From Bacteroidota bacterium (GTDB lineage: Bacteria > Bacteroidota > Bacteroidia > Chitinophagales > UBA10324): a stretch of DNA of 64,000 nucleotides. Under the pieces are notes generated by a model that was not told the DNA's origin, ran no database searches, and was given only the letters and a program-made list of their open reading frames with translations. Within the stretch, counting starts at the first letter, position 1. Each line of letters starts with the position of its first letter. Location: assembly GCA_014190575.1 (NCBI GenBank), contig BJGQ01000004.1, positions 1-64,000 on the forward strand, in the 5' to 3' direction. The translations under genes and the position numbers were made by a program. Shown here piece by piece: positions 46,007 through 54,986 of the stretch.

Positions 46007-46729
46007 TTATTTCACTAAAGCATATTTTATAGTTTGCTCAGATTTGTTTGTTGATGCTTTTATAAAATACATTCCTGAAGAAAGTTGCGAAACATTAAAA
46101 TTGATTTGCTGATTAGCAATTGAATTTCCAGAGTATATTGTATTAACAAATTTTCCATCGGAAGAATAAATTCTGATATTAATTTTTTGTGCATTCTGAT
46201 TATTTATTATGAAGCTGATTGATGAATTATCAGAATTAATTGTTGTCAATTGAATTAAATTATCTGCATCAGATGAAATTGAATGAACAGATGCAACAAC
46301 TGAAGGTGACATAATCCAATTGGTAATTGCGGTATCCAATGGACTAACAGGACTTAAATAATGAGCGACCCAATGACCTGCTTCATCAATTAGAAATTTA
46401 TTAAAATTCCAAGCAACATGCGCATCTGAAACTCCATTCAAATCTTGGCGCTGCAACCATTTATAAACGGGTGCTGTATCAGCAGAGATGGTAGCAATCT
46501 TTGACATCATTTGAAATGTAACTCCATAAACACCGGTGCAAAATTGATTGATTGTAGAATCATCATGTGGATCCTGACTTCCAAAATCGTTGCATGGAAA
46601 TCCTATGATTTCAAAATTGTATTGATGATATTGGGCATAGAGCGAATCTAAGTCTGTAAACTGTGGCGTGTAGCCACAGAAACTTGCTGTGTTAACTACC
46701 ATTACTTTTTTACCCCAATACTGCGACAT
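46007..46729 (-). CDS. Glutathione-peroxidase-like protein with T9SS sorting domain; start lost by frameshift
   Basis: From the ATG at 46729: a GPx domain (~1-145) with NTASFCGYTPQ (peroxidatic Cys), GFPCNDFGSQDP (second Cys present) and WNFNKFLID, followed by a T9SS sorting domain (~165-240; INIRIYSSDGKFVN, LSSGMYFIKA, TIKYALVK). A T9SS protein needs a signal peptide, but this start has none. The same frame extends upstream through a perfect signal peptide (ITLLTFSVFTLSAFSQ) and ~23 more residues, but the ATG at 46847 is out of frame by one base because of a run of eight A (T8 at 46837-46844). With seven A the gene would run 46007-46846. Either the gene is broken, the tract varies in length, or the assembly has an extra base. 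Confidence 0.8.
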   Translation of the reverse strand: MSQYWGKKVMVVNTASFCGYTPQFTDLDSLYAQYHQYNFEIIGFPCNDFGSQDPHDDSTINQFCTGVYGVTFQMMSKIATISADTAPVYKWLQRQDLNGVSDAHVAWNFNKFLIDEAGHWVAHYLSPVSPLDTAITNWIMSPSVVASVHSISSDADNLIQLTTINSDNSSISFIINNQNAQKINIRIYSSDGKFVNTIYSGNSIANQQINFNVSQLSSGMYFIKASTNKSEQTIKYALVK

Positions 46730-46928
46730 GCTAATTGTATCGCCGTAAATTGTTGCGGCTGAATAATCGTGAAAGGTAATGGTGCTTTGAGAAAAAGCGC
46801 TTAGTGTAAAAACTGAAAATGTTAAAAGGGTAATTATTTTTTTTCATGCCGGGGATTTTGTGAGTGTGAAAATAGAATACTTCAATTGAGAAGATAGATT
46901 TTATATTCACCGATAAATAATTTTCAAT

Positions 46929-47396
46929 TTGAAAATCAGTATAATTTTAGTCATTAGTTTTAGTTTTTTAATTTTCAATTCGTGCAGCCATTCTAAAAAA
47001 ATGCAAGTAACTACTATACAGGAGGCAGGAAAGGATGATTTGAATACAGCATCGCCTAATACATGCATTGTTAATGCAACTGTTTTATCTATTCATGATC
47101 CTGATTCCACGCAAAAGGATTCGTGGTGCGGAAAATTTCCTTGTACGGCATTGTTACAGATTAACGAAATAAAAAATTGCGGAGTCGGAGCTACAGGTAT
47201 GATTGATCTTTCAACTAACCTGGAAGCGAATTTCACTTTTACACTTGCTTCTACTGATTCAGTTGATAAAAGCATTCCAATACATCTGCCCGGATTAAAA
47301 GTTGGTGATAAAATTCTTACCTCACTTCATTTGCATCCTGCGTTGAACGACAGAGTGGTCTATACTGTATATTCGTATAAATTAATAGCTGATTAA
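46929..47396 (+). CDS. Putative lipoprotein of unknown function
   Basis: A 155-residue protein with a lipobox-type signal (FLIFNSC, Cys19) and a soluble domain containing three further Cys (TCIVNATVL, WCGKFPC, KNCG). The pattern of an OB-like beta-barrel with IPIHLPGLKVGDKI is suggestive of a small adhesive or inhibitor-like domain but matches no family I can name. The start is a TTG at 46929; no ATG is available before the signal sequence. It precedes the BNR cargo gene by 44 bases, and the two may be co-transcribed. Confidence 0.65.
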   Translation: MKISIILVISFSFLIFNSCSHSKKMQVTTIQEAGKDDLNTASPNTCIVNATVLSIHDPDSTQKDSWCGKFPCTALLQINEIKNCGVGATGMIDLSTNLEANFTFTLASTDSVDKSIPIHLPGLKVGDKILTSLHLHPALNDRVVYTVYSYKLIAD

Positions 47397-47440
47397 TTGT
47401 AAGTTCTGATAAATTTGTTTTCCTGAAAATAGTTTCCCAA

Positions 47441-50215
47441 ATGAATAAAATTCTTTTAAAAAGTATTGTTGTTATTTCAGTTTGCTGGTTTTCATTTCAT
47501 TTTAATCAAAATAAAATGAATAAAAAAAATGAAACACAAAGTGAAGCCATGGAGATGAATGATGAAGAAGGTGGCTACCTGAAATGGGAACTCATGCGAT
47601 TGGCCGATCCGGCAACAGGAAAAGTTCCGGAACACATGCGTGCAAAAGAATTGGAGTTTTCCGCAACCCTGCCAAATGATGGAAACATGCGAAGTGGAAT
47701 TTTCACCAATCGCGGGCCGTGGAATGTAGGTGGTAGAACAAGAGCTTTCGCAATGGATATAAATGACACTTCAATTTTAATTGCAGGTTCTGTTGCAGGA
47801 GATATCTGGCGCTCATCAGACGCCGGGAATACATGGACTGTAGTTTCACCGGATGTAACTCCATTTGGTATTACTTGTCTGATTCAGGATAAAAGAATTG
47901 GACATACAAATACATGGTATGCCGGAACAGGTGAAGGTTATGGAACAAGCGCAAGCGGTGGTGGCGCTTTTTACCTTGGTGATGGAGTTGTAAAATCAAC
48001 AGACAATGGTTTAACATGGACAAAACTCTCATCTACCTCGTCTGCTAACACAACCGGTTTTGATAAAGAATTTGATATAGTATGGAGTATGGCAACTGAT
48101 AACAGTAATGCAATTGAAGATGAAGTTTATGCATCAACTTACGGAATGCTTTACAGATCAATTGATGGTGGCGCTAACTGGAATGTTGCAATCGGCAGCA
48201 CTACATCACCATGTTATTTTACAGATGTACAAGTAACCACAACTGGCGTTGTTTATGTAACCATGAGTGATGATGGAATAAAAAAAGGAATATGGCGATC
48301 AAACGATGGGATTGCATTTGTAAATATTTTGCCTGATAGTTTTCCTGTAAATTACAATCGAATAGTAATGGGAATAAATCCGATGAACGAAAATGAAATT
48401 TATTTTTCGGCAAACACTCCCGGTGCTGGAACTCCTGATACCAATTTTCAGGGAGATGTTGAATGGAATTCGTTATGGAAATATAATTACCTGTCTGGTG
48501 ATGGAAGTGATACAGGTGGAGCCTGGGTCGATTTATCAATGAACTTACCTACTAATGGTGGCTTGTTTGATAAATACACCTGTCAAGGTTCGTATGATAT
48601 GGTAGTGAAAGTTAAACCTGATGATACAAGTACTGTCTTTTTATGTGGTACAAATATTTACCGTTCTACCACAGGTTTTGCTGATCCGAATCACACACGA
48701 TTTATTGGTGGATATAAGGAAGGTGCAACACTTCCTCAGGTAAAGGGATACGACAACCACCATCCTGATCAACATGTATTATTTTTTCATCCGAATAATC
48801 CCAACACTTTATTTTCTTCAAACGATGGGGGAATATTTAAAACTACCAATTGCATGGAAGACACTGTTCATTGGTCAACTTTCAATCACGGTTACCTGAC
48901 TTCTATGTTTTATACGGCAGCTGTCGACAATGCCTCTGCAAACGACCCAATTATCGTTGCTGGTGCGCAAGATAATGGCAGTTGGTTTACAAATAATACA
49001 AATCCAACATCACCATGGGTTACGCCACGCGGAGGAGACGGTTCTTATTGCGCCATTGCTGATAACAAAACCGCTTTTTATTTCAGCATTCAAAACGGAA
49101 AGGTGATGAAAACAAAACTGAATACATTGAATGGCACTGTTGATTCGTTCGCTCGAATTGACCCTATTCCAAAACAAGATTATCTATTTATAAATCCATT
49201 TATTATTGATCCGGTTGATAACAATAAAATGTATTTAGCAGGTGGTACACGCCTGTATCGGAATAATAATCTGGCTGGAATTCCGTATGCAAGTAATTGG
49301 GATAGTATTACCACCAACTGGATGTATTTTGCCGATACAGTTGTTTCGCCAACACAAATTTCAGCATTAACCTGTTCAACTACTCCGGCTCACACGCTTT
49401 ATTATGGAACTACAAAAAAGAAAATTTATAAAGTGCTGAATGCCGATACAGGAAACCCTTCCCGCATTGATATTACTTCAACATCAACCTCAGCAATATT
49501 TCCTGCCTCAGGATATATTAATTGCATAGCTGTTGATCCGCACGATGCAAATAAATTGCTGGTTGTATTTTCGAACTACAATGTTTATAGTTTATTTTAT
49601 TCTGATAATGGTGGCACCTCATGGAAAAAAACAGCAGGAAATTTAGAAGCATATGCTACGGGTGCAGGTAATGGTCCATCGGTACGATGGGCGAGCTTTC
49701 TTCATTTGGCTGATGGCAACACTGCCTACCTTGTTGCCACAAGTATTGGATTATTTGCCACTGATAAATTACAAAGCGACAGCACCGTGTGGGTGAAGCA
49801 GGCAACCAATACCATTGGCAATTCTGTTTGCGATATGATAGTTACGCGTGAGAATGATGGGTTGGTAGTTATAGCAACACATTCGCGCGGAATTTTTTCA
49901 GCCAACCTTACAAGCATTAATGACATAGCAACCATAAAAAATATTAAAGACGATGTTGCAATTGTAAATCTGTATCCGAATCCAACATCAACACAAAGTG
50001 TTTTGCAAATTCAAATGAAGCAGAATGCATATGCTAAAATTGAATTGTTTGATTTAGCAGGAAGAAAAATGCAATCAGTGTTTACAGGAAATCTTTTATC
50101 AGGAGAAAATAAACTGAAACTAAATGTACAATCGCTGCCATCAGGCATGTACTTGTGTAAAATAAGTTCTGAATATTTTGAAAAAGTAATTCCTGTTAGT
50201 GTGGTGAGAGATTAA
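47441..50215 (+). CDS. Large secreted BNR/VPS10-like propeller protein with T9SS sorting domain
   Basis: A 924-residue protein. Signal/anchor-like N-terminus (hydrophobic ~4-19), a short acidic linker, then repeated Asp-box-like motifs of a sortilin/glycosyl-hydrolase-type beta-propeller (SSDAGNTWTVVS, STDNGLTWTKLS, SIDGGANWNV, SDNGGTSWKK) over ~80-830, and a T9SS sorting domain (IVNLYPNPTSTQSV, LFDLAGRKMQ, LPSGMYLCKI). It has the same overall plan as the cargo at 20168 but lacks PKD and SprB-like repeats. Such proteins are often annotated as exo-alpha-sialidase-like, but catalytic residues were not recognised. A terminator follows. Confidence 0.85.
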   Translation: MNKILLKSIVVISVCWFSFHFNQNKMNKKNETQSEAMEMNDEEGGYLKWELMRLADPATGKVPEHMRAKELEFSATLPNDGNMRSGIFTNRGPWNVGGRTRAFAMDINDTSILIAGSVAGDIWRSSDAGNTWTVVSPDVTPFGITCLIQDKRIGHTNTWYAGTGEGYGTSASGGGAFYLGDGVVKSTDNGLTWTKLSSTSSANTTGFDKEFDIVWSMATDNSNAIEDEVYASTYGMLYRSIDGGANWNVAIGSTTSPCYFTDVQVTTTGVVYVTMSDDGIKKGIWRSNDGIAFVNILPDSFPVNYNRIVMGINPMNENEIYFSANTPGAGTPDTNFQGDVEWNSLWKYNYLSGDGSDTGGAWVDLSMNLPTNGGLFDKYTCQGSYDMVVKVKPDDTSTVFLCGTNIYRSTTGFADPNHTRFIGGYKEGATLPQVKGYDNHHPDQHVLFFHPNNPNTLFSSNDGGIFKTTNCMEDTVHWSTFNHGYLTSMFYTAAVDNASANDPIIVAGAQDNGSWFTNNTNPTSPWVTPRGGDGSYCAIADNKTAFYFSIQNGKVMKTKLNTLNGTVDSFARIDPIPKQDYLFINPFIIDPVDNNKMYLAGGTRLYRNNNLAGIPYASNWDSITTNWMYFADTVVSPTQISALTCSTTPAHTLYYGTTKKKIYKVLNADTGNPSRIDITSTSTSAIFPASGYINCIAVDPHDANKLLVVFSNYNVYSLFYSDNGGTSWKKTAGNLEAYATGAGNGPSVRWASFLHLADGNTAYLVATSIGLFATDKLQSDSTVWVKQATNTIGNSVCDMIVTRENDGLVVIATHSRGIFSANLTSINDIATIKNIKDDVAIVNLYPNPTSTQSVLQIQMKQNAYAKIELFDLAGRKMQSVFTGNLLSGENKLKLNVQSLPSGMYLCKISSEYFEKVIPVSVVRD

Positions 50216-50237
50216 TTATTTTGAAAAATTATGAAAT

Positions 50238-50274
50238 AAAAAATGCCCTCCGAAAAATCCGCAGGGCATTTTTT
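50238..50274. terminator. Bidirectional terminator between convergent genes
   Basis: Stem AAATGCCCT/AGGGCATTT with a 15-nt loop, flanked by A-runs and T-runs, 23 bases after the propeller gene. Confidence 0.75.
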
Positions 50275-50293
50275 AGTTAGCACATTTAATAAT

Positions 50294-50989
50294 TTAAATC
50301 AGGTTCACCTTTTTAGGTTCTGGTTCATTTATCTTTTTGCCTTTTGATTTTCCTTTGCTTGAGTAACCAATTGATATATAAAACAACTGACTTGTTTTTG
50401 GGTAAGCTGGTATGAATGATGTTTTATCAATGTGAATATCAGATGGCTTTAAAAAATCAAGCAGGTAATATTTGGCACACACATACACACTCTTCTTTTG
50501 GTACTTCAGAAATACCGATGGGTTCAACAAGTTGGTGTTGTTCGATAACCATTCGTGGTGTTTTTGCATTTTATTTTTTCCATCAAACACTTTCTCTTTA
50601 TAATCAAGCATCAGTTCGCCTTCGCCACCAATAGTAACGAATCGCCTTTTTTCCAGATTGCCAAAGCGGAAACCAATTGGTAAACCTAAACTGTAAGCTC
50701 GCTGTTTAACGGTAATGGCTTCGTTTGGTTTGGTTATCATTCCAATATTTTCCAATCCAAGTCCGGTAATAAATCCTGCGCTCTTTGAAAAATCAATGTT
50801 CAGTGTTTCTTCAATATGATACCACGACGAAAACCGTACATTGCTTGTTAAATCGTTTCCTGCAGAATCGGTTGCTAATCCATAAGAAAAAATAAGATCG
50901 CCTCCATTGGTGAAGTATGGTTTTTTCTGTGCGAATGAATTATCAGCAAGAAGCAAAACGAACAGAAGAACGAGGAGTTTGTATTTCAT
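50294..50989 (-). CDS. Predicted outer-membrane beta-barrel protein
   Basis: A 231-residue protein with a signal peptide (1-20, ending SFAQK). The body is alternating amphipathic strands (DLIFSYGLATD, AGFITGLGLENIG, SLGLPIGFRFGN, FVTIGGEGELML, QLFYISIGYSSKG) consistent with an 8-10 strand barrel. It ends in a basic Lys/Glu-rich tail. It matches the general type of Bacteroidota porin-family or outer-membrane-beta-barrel proteins; no specific role can be given. It appears to be monocistronic. Confidence 0.7.
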   Translation of the reverse strand: MKYKLLVLLFVLLLADNSFAQKKPYFTNGGDLIFSYGLATDSAGNDLTSNVRFSSWYHIEETLNIDFSKSAGFITGLGLENIGMITKPNEAITVKQRAYSLGLPIGFRFGNLEKRRFVTIGGEGELMLDYKEKVFDGKNKMQKHHEWLSNNTNLLNPSVFLKYQKKSVYVCAKYYLLDFLKPSDIHIDKTSFIPAYPKTSQLFYISIGYSSKGKSKGKKINEPEPKKVNLI

Positions 50990-51116
50990 AAAATTTATTT
51001 AACGATTGTAAGAAAGAAAATTTACTCTGAAAATGATATTCAATTTCCCCGCCAATTATAATTTGAAAAACGGATTGAATGAAAAATATATTGCCGAAGC
51101 AAAACCAGTAAGCACC

Positions 51117-51995
51117 TCAACCGAATATATTTAACAATTCTTTTAACTCCAGTACTTTATCGTTTTCATTTTGCAATTCGTAACCGGTAATCAGGTAATT
51201 AATTAACGAACGAATCACTTGAATATTATTGCATGGCGAAAAATGAGTGGGCAATGGTTTTACTTCCAATTTATGCAGGTAATGCGTAATGTCTTCGCGC
51301 GAAAAAATCATTCCTTTGTTCAGTGGGTTGATGTAAAAAATAATATCGCTTCGTATCTCCTGCTCGCTCTGCTCATTTTGGATAGGATGATTGTGATAGG
51401 ATAGAATAAAATGTTGTGGAAGATCAACACCATATACCGGCATTTGCAATTGATTTGCAACAACGAGGTATAAAATGCCAAGCGATATCGGATTGCCTTT
51501 CTTGGTTTCCAGCAAATGGTTGATGTAACAAAATGCGGGATTGGTTCCATCACCTTCGGTGCCGCGGTAACCATTCAAACTGTAAAACACATGGTTAAAA
51601 ACATTCACCTGCTCCAATGGAGTGAGGTTATAATTCATTTCTAACCAGATATCTTTTTTCAGTTTCTCTACCTGATTCTGAATTTTTAAAATATTAATAT
51701 CGGGAAATAAATGTTTGGCTACCAGAATTGCGCCCTGTAATAAATCATCAGAATGATTTTTTGCCCAATCAGTTAAATCAGCCCTGAGTGTATCGGAATG
51801 AATAATGTGAATGACCTCTTCAATTTTTTTGTGCACCAATGCATCGGGCGATTTTTCCCAGTACTCTTCTAGTGAGGGAATTATTTCCGGGCCGAGTGAA
51901 ATCAATTTGTTCACTACAATTTTATTTACTTCCTGATCCGGATCATCGAGCAGATGAACAAGGGCATTTAACTCATTTTGATTTTCTGCTTTCAT
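51117..51995 (-). CDS. Transglutaminase-like (SirB1/PcsC type) protein
   Basis: A 292-residue cytoplasmic protein. A HEAT-like N-terminal region (~1-90; LLDDPDQEVNKIVVNKLISLG) precedes a Transglut_core2 domain (~90-240). The signature part reads NPAFCYINHLLETKKGNPISLGILYLVVANQL, then VYGVDLPQHFIL, which carries the Cys/His pair positions. Members of this family occur near cell-division or stress genes, and none has a proven transglutaminase activity. No neighbour suggests the role. Confidence 0.8.
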   Translation of the reverse strand: MKAENQNELNALVHLLDDPDQEVNKIVVNKLISLGPEIIPSLEEYWEKSPDALVHKKIEEVIHIIHSDTLRADLTDWAKNHSDDLLQGAILVAKHLFPDINILKIQNQVEKLKKDIWLEMNYNLTPLEQVNVFNHVFYSLNGYRGTEGDGTNPAFCYINHLLETKKGNPISLGILYLVVANQLQMPVYGVDLPQHFILSYHNHPIQNEQSEQEIRSDIIFYINPLNKGMIFSREDITHYLHKLEVKPLPTHFSPCNNIQVIRSLINYLITGYELQNENDKVLELKELLNIFG

Positions 51996-52105
51996 CAGTA
52001 AATTATTGGTTGGTGAAAAATAACCGCACCGAACCGCACCGCTGTTTTTAATAATTCAATTCTACTAACAGTTTTTTATAATTGGTTTAATTCAGTAGGC
52101 ACAAC

Positions 52106-52309
52106 CTATCTGTTCAAGGCAGCAATTTCCTCCAGTAATTTAATCTTGATTTTTTCTCCTGATAACAATAATCTTTTCTTAATGCTTTCAGGATGCTCAC
52201 GCGTGGCATCGGCGGTTTGCTTGCAATAATCATCAAGCAAAGCCATTGTGATGCAATAGTTCTGAATAATTTTATTTGTTAGAAACTGTGATGATTTATT
52301 TGCGTCCAT
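52106..52309 (-). CDS. Small hypothetical protein
   Basis: A 67-residue protein from the ATG at 52309; the frame also extends 5 codons upstream to 52324. Charged and helical, with two Cys (YCITMALLDDYCKQ) and no signal or membrane segment. It lies downstream of dapD on the same strand with a 77-base gap. Reading-frame bias and length above chance support it weakly. I recognise no family. Confidence 0.5.
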   Translation of the reverse strand: MDANKSSQFLTNKIIQNYCITMALLDDYCKQTADATREHPESIKKRLLLSGEKIKIKLLEEIAALNR

Positions 52310-52386
52310 AAATTTTTTTTTCAAAAGTAAATCATGAATACATATTCATTTACCTAACGGATAAAAAAATCACCGGTTGAAAATTT

Positions 52387-53217
52387 TCAAACTGCCACAT
52401 CAAACTCCCGCAATGTCTGGTTGAGAGAAGTTTTTAGATCAGTACTTACTTTTCTTTTTCCAATGATGAGCGCACAACTCACATTGTAATCGCCGGCAGC
52501 AAATTTTTTAGTATACGAACCTGGTATCACCACAGAGTTGGCAGGTACTTTACCTTTATAAGTAACTGGCACATTGCCGCTCACATCAATAATATGTGTG
52601 CTTTGTGTGAGTACCACATTGGCACCAAGCACTGCACCTTCTTCAACCAACACACCTTCCACCACAATGCAACGCGAACCAATGAAGCAATTGTCTTCAA
52701 TAATTACCGGTGCTGCCTGAACTGGTTCAAGAACACCACCTATTCCAACACCACCGCTCAGGTGAACATTTTTTCCAATCTGAGCACATGAGCCAACTGT
52801 TGCCCATGTATCCACCATGGTTCCTTCATCTACATACGCACCAATGTTAACATACGATGGCATTAGTATCACACTTTTTGCCAGATATGCTCCATGTCTT
52901 GCAACCGCATGTGGCACTACGCGCACTCCCTTTTCTTTGTAATTTTTTTTCAATGGAATTTTGTCATAAAATTCCATTGGGCCAGCTTCCATTGTTTCCA
53001 TTTGCCTGATTGGAAAATATAAAAGCACAGCTTTTTTTAACCAGTCGTTTACTAACCATTTCTTGTCACCCTGAGCGGTGACGAAGGGTTCCGCAATTCG
53101 CAATTCACCTTTATCTAAATGTTCAATCACTTTTTCAATTGCATATATGATAGCGGGCTCTTTTAATAATTCACGATTATCCCACGCTTGTTCAATTTGA
53201 TTTTTCAGATTTATCAT
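52387..53217 (-). CDS. dapD: 2,3,4,5-tetrahydropyridine-2,6-dicarboxylate N-succinyltransferase
   Basis: Transfers succinyl from succinyl-CoA in the lysine/diaminopimelate pathway (cytoplasm). A helical N-terminal domain (~1-100) is followed by a left-handed beta-helix of hexapeptide repeats (~110-245; VNIGAYVDEGTMVDTWATVG, then GKNVHLSGGVGIGGVLEP, EDNCFIGSRCIVVEG). The GSYTKKF and LIIGKRKVSTD region near the end is the succinyl-CoA site. Length 276 residues matches the family. Other dap genes are not present here. Confidence 0.95.
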   Translation of the reverse strand: MINLKNQIEQAWDNRELLKEPAIIYAIEKVIEHLDKGELRIAEPFVTAQGDKKWLVNDWLKKAVLLYFPIRQMETMEAGPMEFYDKIPLKKNYKEKGVRVVPHAVARHGAYLAKSVILMPSYVNIGAYVDEGTMVDTWATVGSCAQIGKNVHLSGGVGIGGVLEPVQAAPVIIEDNCFIGSRCIVVEGVLVEEGAVLGANVVLTQSTHIIDVSGNVPVTYKGKVPANSVVIPGSYTKKFAAGDYNVSCALIIGKRKVSTDLKTSLNQTLREFDVAV

Positions 53218-53309
53218 TTTTAAAAAATAATTTCAACAAAGAAAGCAAGAAGTAAATTGTTTTATACAGGTAATTTTATTTGTACAGATATTTGCAAAAA
53301 AATAAATTA

Positions 53310-53993
53310 ATGTCAAAAATGTTAAAGTGCTTTTTGCTGGTGATTCTTATTTCAGCATGCAAAAAAAATAATACCACCGTTGTGAAATCATATTACGATC
53401 ACGATGGAAAAATATTGAAAGAAGAATATGATGCAGTGACTGACAGTCCAACAATCAGAAATGGTTCTTATGTTTTATTCAATTTGGCTGGTGTAAAAAT
53501 TGAGACACGCATTTACCATCGCAATCAATTGACCGATACACTCCGTCGGTTTTACGATTCTGGAAAATTGAGTGAAGAATGCATTTATAAAAACAATGAG
53601 ATAAACGGGTATAGGAAATTGTTTTATGAAAATGGCAAACTGATGAACGATGAAACTTATGTAAACGGAATTTACAATGGCCCTTATCATTCTTATTTCG
53701 AAAACGGAAATAAAAAGGAAGACGGTCAGTTCTTGAATGAAACCATGCATGGATTATGGAAATATTATTATGATAGTGGTGAACTGCAACAAGAAGTTGA
53801 GTTTGACCAGAACAAAGAGAATGGTGCGTATAAATATTATTTCAAAAATGGAAATGTGAAAGAAGAAGGAAAATATTTAAATGCTAAGAATGATGGTGTG
53901 TGGAAGTATTATAATGAAACCGGAAAACATATTTCGGATACTACCTGGATGGAAGGAGAAAATATTAAAAATAAAGCTGCGATATTTTTTTAG
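53310..53993 (+). CDS. MORN-like/YwqK-type repeat lipoprotein
   Basis: About 227 residues. Start is ambiguous: TTG at 53280, ATG at 53310 or ATG at 53319; the signal-peptide part (MLKCFLLVILISACKK) with lipobox Cys supports 53310 or 53319, and a GATATTTG -7-like element at 53287 lies inside the longest frame. After the lipid anchor there are six or more ~24-residue repeats of the type YYDSGELQQEVEFDQNKENG, characteristic of MORN_2/YwqK proteins. These are often annotated as antitoxins, but no toxin gene is adjacent. A surface-exposed or periplasmic role is inferred. Confidence 0.8.
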   Translation: MSKMLKCFLLVILISACKKNNTTVVKSYYDHDGKILKEEYDAVTDSPTIRNGSYVLFNLAGVKIETRIYHRNQLTDTLRRFYDSGKLSEECIYKNNEINGYRKLFYENGKLMNDETYVNGIYNGPYHSYFENGNKKEDGQFLNETMHGLWKYYYDSGELQQEVEFDQNKENGAYKYYFKNGNVKEEGKYLNAKNDGVWKYYNETGKHISDTTWMEGENIKNKAAIFF

Positions 53994-54019
53994 AGATGGA
54001 ATAAAAATCTATCTAAAAA

Positions 54020-54040
54020 CAATTATCAATTGTCAATTAT
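54020..54040. repeat. Heptad array, unit CAATTAT
   Basis: Three 7-bp units (CAATTAT, CAATTGT, CAATTAT), the last overlapping the stop of the SDR gene. Confidence 0.65.
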
Positions 54041-54855
54041 TTAAAAGGAGAATCGGCTTCTTTCGCGATAGTGTTGTAAGCCATTTTATCTAACCAAGCC
54101 GGAAAAAATTTACCAAGCAATACTGATATTTTTCCTTGAGCGGTAAGTATGATTGTTCTCTTTCTGTACTTCACTCCATTCACAATATGAACGGCAACAT
54201 CTTCGGCGCTCATTAATTTCTTTTCATCCAAAGGTGTATCACCTTGCGCTTTTCCTGATTGATTGAGTGCTGTTTTTCGAATGTTTGATTCAGTATAACC
54301 TGGACAACAAATCAGTACATGCAATCCGGTTTTTAAATTCTCGCTACGCAATGCTCCTAAAAAACCGTGTATCGCAAATTTTGATGCAGAGTAACCGGTT
54401 CTTCCAGGCAACCCCAAGTACCCGGCAACTGAAGAAATGCCAACCACACTTCCTTTCTGCTTTAAAATTTCTGGCAATGCATACTTGGTACAATAAACAG
54501 TTCCCCAAAAATTTGTATCCATCAATTGCTTAATCACACTTAAATCCAAATCATTAAATAGTGCACGCATCGAAACTCCAGCATTGTTAATGAGCACATC
54601 AATTTTTCCAAAACGATTTATTGTTTCTGCAATAATTTTCTTACAATCATTTTCAATACTTACATCTGAAACGACTTGCAAAACTTCAGCATTCTGAATA
54701 TTATTTATTTCCATTGCTGCATCCGCAAGTGCCAGCGCATTACGGCCTGTGATTACAACCTTGCATCCTGCTTTCACAAATTCCATTGCACACGCTTTAC
54801 CAATTCCTGATGATGCACCGGTGATGATGACTACTTTGTTTTTTAAATCATTCAT
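54037..54855 (-). CDS. Short-chain dehydrogenase/reductase
   Basis: A classical SDR of 272 residues. The NAD(P)-binding motif TGASSGIGKACA is at ~13-24, NNAGVS at ~90, the catalytic Ser in GISSVAG, and the Tyr-x3-Lys pair in YSASKFA (~160). The region after ~185 with PGYTESNIRKTALNQSGKAQG is the substrate-binding part. The C-terminal ~40 residues (ILTAQGKISVLLGKFFPAWLDKMAYN) are hydrophobic, as in DHRS7-like members. The substrate is unknown. A TATCTTC element (minus, 54862-54868) ends 6 bases before the ATG, another very short leader. It is divergent from ribH. Confidence 0.9.
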   Translation of the reverse strand: MNDLKNKVVIITGASSGIGKACAMEFVKAGCKVVITGRNALALADAAMEINNIQNAEVLQVVSDVSIENDCKKIIAETINRFGKIDVLINNAGVSMRALFNDLDLSVIKQLMDTNFWGTVYCTKYALPEILKQKGSVVGISSVAGYLGLPGRTGYSASKFAIHGFLGALRSENLKTGLHVLICCPGYTESNIRKTALNQSGKAQGDTPLDEKKLMSAEDVAVHIVNGVKYRKRTIILTAQGKISVLLGKFFPAWLDKMAYNTIAKEADSPFK

Positions 54856-54889
54856 GCCGGCGAAGATAGTTTGATGTTTTAAAGTTTAC

Positions 54890-54962
54890 CATTGACACTT
54901 TTCAATCTTTAAATTTTTCATTAGTACAATTTTTCAATCATTCAATCTTTCAATTTACTTTG
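54890..54962. repeat. Octad array, unit CAATCTTT, overlapping the ribH promoter region
   Basis: Seven 8-bp units from 54903 to 54958 (CAATCTTT, CAATTTTT, CAATCATT and variants), with a related unit at 54890. The last unit runs into TTTACTTTG (54954-54962), the likely -7 element of ribH. Confidence 0.82.
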
Positions 54963-54986
54963 CCTGCGTAAAATTGAAAAACAAGT

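Noticed and set aside
52310-52324. Five-codon extension of the small protein downstream of dapD
   Set aside because: The longer start cannot be distinguished, and the shorter ATG is the simpler choice; retained only as an alternative.
53280-53309. TTG start for the MORN-like lipoprotein
   Set aside because: It would place ten extra residues before the signal peptide, and the promoter-like element lies inside them.
54890-54986. FMN riboswitch upstream of ribH
   Set aside because: The leader is short and repeat-like with no RFN-type conserved blocks.
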